A stretch of 64,000 nucleotides of DNA from Globodera rostochiensis (Eukaryota; Nematoda; Chromadorea; Rhabditida; Heteroderidae). Below the pieces are notes generated by a model. That model ran no database searches, was not told the DNA's origin, and was given only the letters and a program-made list of their open reading frames with translations. The stretch lies in the NCBI GenBank assembly GCA_018350325.1, contig JAEVLN010000002.1, forward strand, positions 1,902,288-1,966,287, in the 5' to 3' direction. A program made the translations under genes and the position numbers. Below are positions 8,751 through 18,229 of this stretch, one piece after another. The first letter of the stretch is position 1; every line of letters begins with the position of its first letter.

Positions 8751-9877
8751 ATGAATTTATTGCTTAAATTATTTCTATTTATAAATGGATTACTTTTAAT
8801 TTTGGCGGTTAATGAACCAAATATCGGCAAAATTCGACCAACTTTTGATGAAATATATGGGAAAGGATGGGACGAAGATGGCCATCAACAAATAAAAGTG
8901 GAAACATCGCCGATAAACTCGGGAGAAAATGCACTAAATGAACAAGCTGATCATGATGACAATATAGATCAGGATGTTGAAGCTTATAATTCGGATTGGA
9001 CTGATCAGAATCTTACACAGGAAGACCCGGATTGGACTGATCAAAGTGATGATGAAACAATTGAAGGAATTAATGATGAAAATGAATTCTCTGAGCAAGA
9101 AAAACAAGAAATTATTTTCAAATTTCACGCGTTAAGAGAAAAATATAAGAAAAAAGGAAAATTACCGGAAAAAGAAAGGGCTAAAATTGAGGAGAAAATT
9201 GGAAAAAGTTTGGGAGTCTATCGAGACAAAATTTATAAATGGAAAAAAGAATTTGGCTTAAGTCACAAAATGAAAGAAAAGCGCGAATTTATTGCACGAA
9301 TGGATGAGATTAAAATGAGTCAACATGGAGAACAGAATAAACTTGCTAAAGATTTGGCTATTTCTCGAAACACATTTTGTTGTTGGAAAAAAGAATTTGG
9401 GCTGCCCGTCAATTGTATTTTTTGAATTTATTTTCAAAAATTTTTAAATTTAATTTAGCGAAAATTCTATACTCCGAAAGCGAGAAATTGGAATTGATGA
9501 AAAAATATTATAAAATTAAGCAAGGGAATCTTAAAATTAGTGAAAGTGATATTGCTAATATTCTAAATATTCCGAGAACAACATTATATGGATGGAAAAA
9601 ACAACTTAAAAATTCCATTGACGAACATTCATTGCCTTTTGTTAACAAATGTCTTCCAGCGTTTTCTGAAAGCGAAAAATTTGAATTGATGGAAAAATAT
9701 TACAAAATTAAACAAATAAATCCTAAATTAAATGCCACTGATATTGCCAAAAGGCTGAACATTAGTTCAGTTACATTATACAAATGGAAAAAACAATTTG
9801 ATCCAATTTTAAATAAAAATTCCGTTGATGAACATTCATTATCTGAGAATCGCGCAACTTTGGCGGATAAAGAGTAA
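8751..9877 (+). CDS. Secreted protein with four helix-turn-helix-like repeats (candidate effector)
   Basis: Exons 8751-9414 and 9459-9877 flank a 44-bp GT-AG intron (phase 1), giving 360 residues. Residues 1-20 form a clear signal peptide (MNLLLKLFLFINGLLLILAV). An acidic Asp/Glu/Gln-rich spacer follows (about 35-120), then four diverged repeats of about 45-60 residues, each ending in a W-K-K-[EQ]-[FL] motif (IYKWKKEFG, FCCWKKEFG, LYGWKKQL, LYKWKKQF). Each repeat is preceded by a predicted helix of the type LAKDLAISRNTF or IAKRLNISSVTLY, as in transposase or homeodomain-like helix-turn-helix folds. A signal peptide with DNA-binding-like repeats suggests a protein exported to a host cell and acting in its nucleus, an inference consistent with a plant-parasitic nematode. 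I do not recognise a named family. It sits alone, flanked by AT-rich DNA. Confidence 0.72.
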
Positions 9878-10869
9878 AATATTTAATGTTTCTTAGCAAT
9901 TAAAAGATAATATTTAATTGAAGAATAAATATATTTTTTTGTAGCATTTCTGAACATCCGATGCCCTCGTCGGATGATAATTTATGGGCCTGGAATCTCG
10001 CAAATAAAAAAAGAACTGAAAAAATTGAAGTGAACACTCCGTGAAAATTAGCGACATATAAACTTTGCAAAATTCGCCCAATTTGTTGAAATTTGAAATT
10101 TAAATGCAATTGATTGAGGTTCATTTAAATAGTAACGAAAATTCTGTCAAAAAGCGAGCAACTCATGTTTATTCTTTGCTCGAGGCTTTGTTTCTAGCAA
10201 AATTCCGTTCAAATAAATTGTTTGTATTATTACAAGGACTCGGGTGGTCAGGGATTAGGAAGCTTAAAATATTGACTAAACAACTCCAAAAAGTACCAAA
10301 TATTGATTAAAGATGGACTAAAATGGAAAATCGGACGTTTCTCACCTAGAGTCTACGTGCGAAAACGGTTTAGCACTAATGTGTGAAATGTTGGCTCTTA
10401 TAAATATAGTGTAATATTTTAATCGATCTTTGGACAAGGGCACGGCCGATTGTACACAACGCAAATCGGCATCCCCTTTTTTGTTCTCTCTGTTGACGTC
10501 ATCATGTTAAAAACCGAAAACTGCGGAACATTCCAGCCATTCTTCGGAATTTAAAAAGCGTACTTTCGAACATCAGGATTACCAGGATTAAAAATCTTGG
10601 GTTTCAGGATAATATTCTGATCCTGGTGTTTTGGCAAAATACCAGGATTCCGGATCAGGAGTCCTGGAAAATCCTGTCCGGACTCCGGTCCTGTCCGGTC
10701 TCTAGTAAAAAGGCACGAAATTCTATGAAGGATTTTGATAAAAATCAAATTCATTCTATTTTTTATAAAATTTTTTCAAAAAATTAGTGATCTTACAAGT
10801 TTTCAAATACGCCCAAAAAATGGCAAAAAGTCTTTTTAAACTTGCTTGTCTTAGGCAATAACCGTGCTG

Positions 10870-11640
10870 GGTCGTTTCGTAAAAACTGCCACCATGGGCG
10901 TTTCGTAAATTCGCCACATATATTTTATAAAGTAGGTTTAGAAATCATAACTTTATACACACCGCACTAAATCAGTTAAACCTAATATCAATGGAAAGCT
11001 CTAAATGAGTAGAAAAAGCGATTGGCAGACATTTGCGCAGCGACACTTGCGCCGCAGACATTTGCGCCGCAGTGAAAATTCTACATTTGCGCCGAGAAAA
11101 AAATCTAACGCAAAATTTAAAAATGCGGAAAGTATGGGACATAGGACCAAGGCTCAAAATCACTCAAAAAGGGGTTTGTTAGGCTTAGGCTTAGGTCTAA
11201 GATTGGAATTTTTGATGAAAATAAGTGAATCTTAAAATAATAATAGTGTCCCCCCCACTATGCTTTTTCAATTCGCGGCGCACTTGTCGCATTCACCCCT
11301 ACGGCGCAAATGTCGCGACGCAAATGTCCGCGGCGCAAATGTCCTACCAGGAAAAAGCAATCCAGCAAAGTTGAAGCGGTTTGATAAGTATTAAAAAAGT
11401 TATAACGTAAACTTGCCAAATATCGAACTTTTTCGTGGGTTTCTGATCATAACTTTTTTAAACTTTGATTTACTGCTTTGTTTAGTTTTACAAATAGTTT
11501 CTATTCATATAGAGCTTTGGTATAAGGCTAACTGATTTAGTGCGGTGTGTATAAAGTTATGATGTCTAAAACTACTTCATAAAATATATTTGGTAGTTTT
11601 TACGAAACGCCCTGGCGAATTTACAAAACACCCTGGTTTT
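10870..11640. repeat. Foldback element with about 120-bp inverted arms
   Basis: The left arm (about 10870-10990, with TTTCGTAAA...ACTTTATACACACCGCACTAAATCAGTTA) is mirrored by the right arm (about 11500-11640, TAACTGATTTAGTGCGGTGTGTATAAAGTTATGAT...TTTACGAAACG). The inner part carries repeated GCGACACTTGCGCCGCAGACATTTGCGCC words and their complements (11030-11100 and 11270-11345). No transposase is present, so it is non-autonomous. Confidence 0.75.
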
Positions 11641-11739
11641 ACCTACAAATTGTAATTTAGCAATTTAATTTTAATTAGAAAAACATATTTAATTTAAAAT
11701 ATTTAAGTTTTCAGTTGCGTCAACAATTATGTGCTTGGC

Positions 11740-11945
11740 GGGCTACCGGTCCGAGTGTCGAATGGTCCGAGTGTCGAAAGTCCCAGTGTCGAATGGTCCG
11801 AGTGTCGAATAAACCAAATACAGTCCGAGTGTCGAATACTACTAAAAATGTCTGAGTGTCGAAAGTCCGAGTGTCGAAAAGTCTGAGTGTCGAATAGGAA
11901 AAAAATTGTCCGAGTGTCGAATAGAACAGGACCCAGTGCCGAATG
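11740..11945. repeat. Minisatellite of about 15 bp (GTCCGAGTGTCGAAT)
   Basis: About a dozen tandem, slightly degenerate copies of GTCCGAGTGTCGAA[TA], with spacers of 0-20 bp. It lies just before the first copy of the CTAGTCGGCGCGCGGGCATGCC box of the nested satellite region. Confidence 0.8.
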
Positions 11946-12079
11946 CATAAAGAATTAACTTTTTGATATTCAACTGATATTTATTAACTAGTCGGCGCGC
12001 GGGCATGCCTGAGTGAGTGTTGTTGATGCTGTCTCTAGTCAGTTTGTGTTGAAACTTTATTAATTTTTTTCATATATTG

Positions 12080-12390
12080 CGGGCTTCGCCCGCACCCTCC
12101 CACCCTTCCCTACGCTCGCTTCGCTCGCTTAGTGCGGGCTTCGCCCGCGTCTTCCCAGCGGGCTTCGCCCGCCCCTTCCTTACGCTCGCTTCGCTCGCTT
12201 AGTGCGGGCTTCGCCCGCGCCCTCCCGCCCTTCCCTACGCTCGCTTCGCTCGCTTAGAGAAGGCTTCGCGCGCGTCCTCCCACCCTTACTTACGCTCGCT
12301 TCGCTTGCTTAGAGAAGGCTTCGCGCGCGTCCCCCCATCCACCTTACCTACGCCCGCTTCGCTCGCTTAGAGAGGGCTCCCGCCCACTTT
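12080..12390. repeat. Palindromic minisatellite GCGGGCTTCGCCCGC / CGCTCGCTTCGCTCGC, copy 1
   Basis: About five units of roughly 60-70 bp, each with a perfect hairpin (GCGGGCTTCGCCCGC), a pyrimidine spacer and ACGCTCGCTTCGCTCGCTTAG. The same array recurs at 27005-27240. The TTC hairpin loop is the same as in the large palindrome at 18055-18168. Confidence 0.85.
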
Positions 12391-13099
12391 AGACGCTTTG
12401 TCCATTTTTTTGACACTTTGTCTTACCACTGAAATGACATATTATAACCTCCCCCAACTTTCCACAACAATTCCCACCCTCCCCCAGCCATTAGACACTT
12501 TGTCCAAAAATTTGTCGACACTTTGTCCTGGAGAAAAAAATTTTGTTTTTCTGGAATCAGCATATCAAACTACCCCACCCTAACCTATTTAGGCTTAAAC
12601 TTTTCTCCTCAAAAAACACTCTTGCACCTAACACTACTGAGGGCCCCGGCGAGCCCGGTTTTCGAAGCTCGTACCGGCCTCAGCGCCGTGCACACCTTCA
12701 ACTTTGTGCTAGAGTCACAATTTTTTTTTTGAAAGACGCAGCAGCGTTTGCTCCAGCTTTTCGTAAGCAACGCTGGAGGGCTGCGCATTCAGCTTCCAGG
12801 TGCTCAAATCGAAAAACCCCAAAAAGTTCACCACCACAAATGTTTGAAGCGATTTTGCAAAAAATTTTCTTTGGGGCGATTTAAATCGGACCGGTCAAAA
12901 AGATGCGCATTGAGCTCCTCTTTCGTTTAAAAAAAAAAGCAAGTCTCTATCTCAAGGTTAAGCGATGGCGCTACTCGCTTTTAAGTTCGTCCGCCCCGTC
13001 TTTTTTTCAACTGATATTTACTAGTCGGCGCGCGGGCATGCCTGTGAATAGAGGAGGTCTGTGTGTTGATAAACGCTGTCTCTAGCCAGTTTGTGTTGT

Positions 13100-14255
13100 G
13101 GCATAAAAAGATTTTGCAAAAATTAAAAAAAAAAATTTTTATTTCTCACATTTGTCAACCAAGTTTTATATATTTCGAATCAGCGTTAAAGGCTGATTCT
13201 AACAAAAAAAAGTTTGTTCGATTTGGACCAAAACTGGGGGAGTTATGCGTCAGACAATGTGCGCGTAAAATAACAAATGGGTACCCCCTTTTACCCCCTT
13301 TGGGCGGGTAAACCAAAAACAGTTTTTTCGTTATAACTCAAGAGTGAGCAAAGACAGCAATTTGAAAAGAAATAAACATTTGTAGAGCGTAAAATTAGCT
13401 ATTTTAATAAGCAATTAGATTGCGAAAATTTTTTCTCCCAAAAAAGTTATGAATTTTTTAATGAAATTTTCAAAAAATTCCAAAAATTGGCTTCATCTTT
13501 GTACTAAGTAAACAAATCAGAATTGAAATAGCCATAAAAAATAGAGCATATTTTTCTCCATTTAATAGAATTTATTTGATCTAAATAGCACGAGACTGAA
13601 GAAAGTTATGAATTTTGGAAGCTTTATTCAATTTTTAGGTAGCGGAATTTTGAGCAAATTTTGAAAAAATTTTAATTTTTGAAAATTGCAATCCAATTTG
13701 TTCCAGAGGATGTAGGAATATTCAATAAGCAACTTAAACATTTTTGCGGAAGGCTTCGCATTGTTATACGAAATAAAAATGAATTTAATTGCATTTTTTT
13801 GATGTTTTATTTTTTTAGCAATTCATATTTTGCTTCTACATAGATGAATTTAATTTTAAAAGATGCAGAAAAATGTTTAATATTTATTAAAAATATTTTC
13901 CCATCCATATTGTTGCGTAAAAAAGCAAAAAAAACATTTCAGCCATAAACCCTTCCAGCCACCAAGTCACCACTCCAACTTGTTCAAGCAGTTCAGGGGT
14001 GTGAAGAAGAAGTTGAACAAAATTTTGCACTCTATCCACGCGACCTTTGTTTCAGGAGGCTGCGCATAAAATGAAGGAGTTAGGTTCCAGGGGAGGTGGC
14101 AAAACCGTTTTTTGGCACTTTGGCTGGGGCCAACTGGCTCATGGCATCGCGCTGTGCATGGTTGATAGATCAAAAGACGGAGCTCGTGAAGCGTTGCATT
14201 GCGTATAGCGGCCTTGCGCAGCTACTGTGGACACAGCGGCCGCTATCAGGGGAAA
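13100..14255. repeat. Type B repeat, copy 1 (interrupted by the N gap)
   Basis: About 1.15 kb closely matching 22500-23640. It begins TTTATTTCTCACATTTGTCAACCAA and ends in a region with partial open frames (the 14096-14250 segment). Neighbouring copies at 24040-25330 and 25450-26760 are more diverged. Confidence 0.8.
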
Positions 14256-14259
14256 GTGA

Positions 14260-14423
14260 NNNNNNNNNNNNNNNNNNNNNNNNNNNNNNNNNNNNNNNNN
14301 NNNNNNNNNNNNNNNNNNNNNNNNNNNNNNNNNNNNNNNNNNNNNNNNNNNNNNNNNNNNNNNNNNNNNNNNNNNNNNNNNNNNNNNNNNNNNNNNNNNN
14401 NNNNNNNNNNNNNNNNNNNNNNN
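14260..14423. other. Assembly gap (164 N)
   Basis: An unresolved run of N at the 3' edge of type B copy 1. Sequence to its right is unrelated to the continuation seen in other type B copies, so the gap may hide a repeat-collapse junction. Confidence 0.99.
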
Positions 14424-14749
14424 GATATTTTTGTAGAAATAAGCGAAATAAGTCGCTGATGTGTGATGCTATAAAGCCAAATTTAGTCGTTACAACCAAG
14501 CTTGGACTATGTAAACACAAGTCTTGGAAGTAACCTAACTAAAAAGGTTTTGGAGGTTTTCCACTCCGATCGTCGCATAAGCGTTAGTCCTTCTGAAAAA
14601 AAGGGGTGAGCTGTTTATATGAAATAATTAAAATTTAAGTAGATGAAATAACTGTAATTTTAATTTGTTGAGAGACTGTGGACAGTAAAAGTTAAAAAAC
14701 GTAAAAAACAGACAGAACCGTTGCTATAAATAAGAACACAAATGTTCTT

Positions 14750-15880
14750 TTGCAGGGAGAACTTGCTGGCTGGGATTTGAATTTTTAGAATTTGTAACTA
14801 AAAAAGATCAACAAAACTTACAAAAATCGATATAACAGTTGCTGCGGGAGACACAATTTGTTGTTGGGGCAAAGTTTGTTGCCTGAATTTATATTTATCT
14901 GAGGGTTTGTAAATAAAAATGAATGAACAAAACGTACAAAAATCTGGTATGCTGTCTGTTGCAATTATGAGCATAATTGTTCTTTGGTGTAATAGTTGCT
15001 GCTTGTAATTTGATTTAATTGAGAGTTTGTAAATAATAAAGAATGAACAAAGCGTACCAAACTGATTTAGCTGTTTCAGCAAAATTATAACACAATTTAG
15101 TTCTTTGCAGGGAAAATTGCTGGCTGTAATTTGATTTCGTTTAGAGTTGTAAACAGAAATCTCAAAGCAAACCTACAAAAATCTGTTAATTTTAATGTAT
15201 TTGAGTGTTTGTAAATTGAAAAAAGGGCAAAACATACAAAACCAATGGTAACCGTTGCCGCAATTTGTAACATAATTATTCTTTTGCAGGGGAACTTGTT
15301 GCCTGTAATTTGAACGTATTTGAGAGTTTAAAGTCAAAAAGCGCAAGCCAAACTTACAAATTCGATAAGAGCCTTGGTAACGGGGGGCAATAATGCACGT
15401 AAGCAATGTTGTGTTATTGCCCTATTGCACTGGTACACGGCGTCTGCACAGCTATTTGCAGAAAAAGTTGCTGTCTGTAATTAGAATTTAGTTTTCAGTT
15501 TGTAACCAGAAATCGCAAACCCAAGCTTTCAAAAATCTGGTATAGGCAAAAATGCGCACATTGTTCTTTGAACACAATTGTTGGTGTGTCATATTTTGTT
15601 GCCTTTAATTTAAATCTTTTTGAAGTTTGTAAACAGGAAAAGCAAAAAAAAACTTACAAAAATCTGATATAACTGTGGATGGGGGGGGGGCGTTGAGGGG
15701 GTATTCCAATTGTTGGCCTTGCAGCCTGTAATTTGAACAAATAGAGTGTTTGTAAATTGAGAAAATGACTTTCAAATAGCTGCGTTGCTGCGGAACAATA
15801 CAAGCTGGTGTTTTTGCGCCTGTATTGAACACTTGATTATCGAGGCTGCTAAATGAAGCGAAAATTACAAAAGCTGATAT
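14750..15880. repeat. Diverged tandem repeat, unit about 120 bp
   Basis: The recurring landmark TTGCTG-CTGTAATTTGA followed by GAGAGTTTGTAAA and ACTTACAAAAATCTG appears near 14760, 14880, 15000, 15120, 15300, 15470, 15600 and 15720, a spacing of mostly 120 bp with some longer steps. Units are well diverged, so this is an old array. Confidence 0.65.
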
Positions 15881-16139
15881 CACTTGCTTGGGGCGAAAAA
15901 AAAAAAACAACGCGTCAAAAGTTCAATGCAGTGACTGATTTTGCACCTTGCCTTTACATGTGTAAAACTGCAAAAACTTATCTAAAGTAGTTTGAGGATC
16001 CAAATTCAAAAGTTCTGCTTTGTTCAGTCAGGTCAAAATCAGAAATTAAAACTTTTTTTTTCACTTTTGCAACAAAATTTATATGTTAGATCGAAAAATA
16101 CGCTGATTCTAACCAAATAAACTTTGAGAGCCTAGTGAT

Positions 16140-17150
16140 AAAATTGGCCAAGTTATGCTTTGTTCAAACTTGGCCAAAAAATTGAAAAATTAAAATTTTT
16201 ATTTTTCACTTTTATCCAACAATGTTTATATGAAAAGAAAGCGCAAAAAACGCTGATTCTAAAAACCTAAATTTTGAGAGCCTAGTGATAAAATTACAAA
16301 AGTTATGCTTTGTTCAAGTTTGGCAAAAAAACAGGAAAATTAAAATTTTTATTTTTCACTTTTATCCAACAAAGTTTATATGAAAAGAAAGCGCAAAAAA
16401 CGCTGATTCTAACAACCTAAATTTTGAGAGCCTAGTGATAAAATTACAAAAGTTAGGCTTTGTTCAAGTTTGGCTAAAAAACAGGAAAATTTAAATTTTT
16501 CTTTTTCACTTTTATCCAACAAAGTTTATATGAAAAGAAAGCGCAAAAAACGCTGATTCTAACAACCTAGATTTTGAGAGCCTAGTGATAAAATTACAAA
16601 AGTTATGCTTTGTTCAAGTTTGGCAAAAAAACAGGAAAATTAAAATTTTTCTTTTTCACTTTTATCCAAAAAAGTTTATATGATAAGAAAGCGGAAAAAA
16701 CGCTGATTCTAACAACCTAAATTTTGAGAGCCTAGTGATAAAATTACAAAAGTTATGCTTTGTTCAAGTTTGGCTAAAAAACAGGAAAATTAAAATTTTT
16801 CTTTTTCACTTTTATGCAACAAAGTTTATATGAGTAGAAAGCGCAAAAAACGCTGATTCTAATAAACTAAATTTTGAGAGCCTAGTGATAAAATTACAAT
16901 AGTTATGCTTTGTTCAAGTTTGGCCAAAAAACAGGAAAATTAAAATTTTCCTTTTTCACTTTTATCCAACAAAGTTTATATGAAAAGAAAGCGCAAAAAA
17001 CGCTGATTCTAACAACCTAAATTTTGAGAGCCTAGTGATAAAATTACAAAAGTTATGCTTTGTTCAAGTTTGGCAAAAAAACAGGAAAATTAAAATTTTT
17101 CTTTTTCACTTTTGTCCAATAAAGTTTATATAATTAAAAAGAGCAAAAAT
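16140..17150. repeat. Satellite of exact 120-bp period, eight units
   Basis: ACGCTGATTCTAACAACCTAA and GAGAGCCTAGTGATAAAATTACAA recur at exactly 120-bp steps from about 16130 to 17040. The core units differ by only a few bases, while the first and last are more diverged, the usual picture of homogenisation in the middle of an array. Confidence 0.9.
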
Positions 17151-17339
17151 TGCGGATTTTAACAAATGTAAATTTGAGTCGCTGTTGATAAAACAGGCAA
17201 AGCTATGGGTCTTTGGTCCAAAAATTAAATCATTTTAGTCTTTATTTGTGTATCACATTTTCATAACAATGATAAGTTTATTAAAATGAGCAAAAAACGC
17301 GGAATGTAACAAAAAAAAATGCATTGATCGTTTGTAACT

Positions 17340-17860
17340 TGAGGGCGGAGGGAATAGGAAAAGCGGGGGGGGGGGGTGGTGAAGGAGGGAATGGAGAGGA
17401 GGAGAAAGAGAAAGGGGGAGAAGGAGTAGGGTAATGAGGTAAGGAAAAAGAGGGGTGGGGTAGTGGTCACGGCGTACGGGGCGAGATTAATAGGGGGGGG
17501 GGGTTAAAACGGGGTGTGAATGTAAGAGGGGTCGTAAGTAAAATTTGGGCAAAAAGAGGTGAGGGGGAGGGATGCGTTGGTCGTGTTCCGGGGGGGCATT
17601 TGATGGAGGCGAAGGGGAGGGTGGCAGGGTAAAGCAGAAGGAGGGAAAGGGGGGGGGGAATAATTGAGGAGGTGGGGGGGGAGGGAGGGTAGAACAGGAA
17701 GAGAAAATGGGAAGGAGGAGTACAGGGAAAAGGTGGGGAGGCGGGTAAAAAAAAGAGGAGTTGAAAGGTGGGAGGGGGAGAAGCGGAAGAGGGCAAGGGA
17801 ATGGGGGGGGGGAGGGGTTTAAAAAGCGGGTTGTGAATGTAAGAGGGGGCGTAAGTAAAA
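17340..17860. repeat. Purine-rich (G/A) strand-asymmetric tract with long G runs
   Basis: About 500 bp in which the plus strand is almost entirely A and G, with G runs of 7-10 bases at several places (for example 17365-17376, 17650-17658 and 17675-17681). It can form triplex or G-quadruplex structures. Part is repeated: GGGTTGTGAATGTAAGAGGG occurs near 17511 and 17827. Confidence 0.8.
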
Positions 17861-18054
17861 TTGGTAGTGTTGTTTTTATTTTTAAAGTCATAGAATGTAG
17901 TGAGTCGGTCATTCTCACATCTCTCCGTGCACTCGCTCGGTCGCTACGCTACGCTCGCTTCGCTCGCTCCGCTTCGCTCCCTCGCTCGCGCACGTCGAAT
18001 AAGCTTAATGGACTCAGTTGAATCTGTTGCATGAATTGACGAAAAGCAGATATG

Positions 18055-18168
18055 TTCGCCAGGGTTTTCGCTTCTGTGTTTTCAGCCGTCGTCTTGCGTC
18101 TGGAACGCGCTTCGCGCGTTCCAGACGCAAGACGACGGCTGAAAACACAGAAGCGAAAACCCAGGCGA
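18055..18168. repeat. Near-perfect 114-bp palindrome (hairpin arms about 55 bp)
   Basis: The left arm (18055-18110) and right arm (18114-18168) are complementary with one visible mismatch, around a TTC centre in GGAACGCGCTTCGCGCGTTCC. It stands between the CGCTCGCTTCGCTCGC cluster (17930-17995) and the first type A unit. Confidence 0.9.
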
Positions 18169-18229
18169 ATTTTGACGCTCACTCGGCAAGGCGCGCACCA
18201 CAGCGGGCAAGGCAACACAGGCGAGGCAT

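Larger units (their letters stand above)
9880..11985. other. Gene-free AT-rich interval with a foldback element and a minisatellite
   Basis: No ORF here looks coding. 10560-10700 is a run of CCAGGAT/ATCCTG words; 10870-11640 is a foldback element; 11740-11945 is a 15-bp minisatellite. Both are listed separately. The rest is unremarkable AT-rich sequence. Confidence 0.6.

Noticed and set aside
10104..10310. 68-codon ORF downstream of the secreted HTH gene
   Set aside because: Short, AT-driven composition, no motif and no splice partner found.
12080..12390. CRISPR-like array of palindromic repeats
   Set aside because: The spacers are themselves repeats, the genome is eukaryotic and there are no cas genes; it is a palindromic minisatellite.
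17261..17918. Pro/Ser-rich minus-strand ORFs opposite the purine tract
   Set aside because: Pure consequence of pyrimidine-only sequence.
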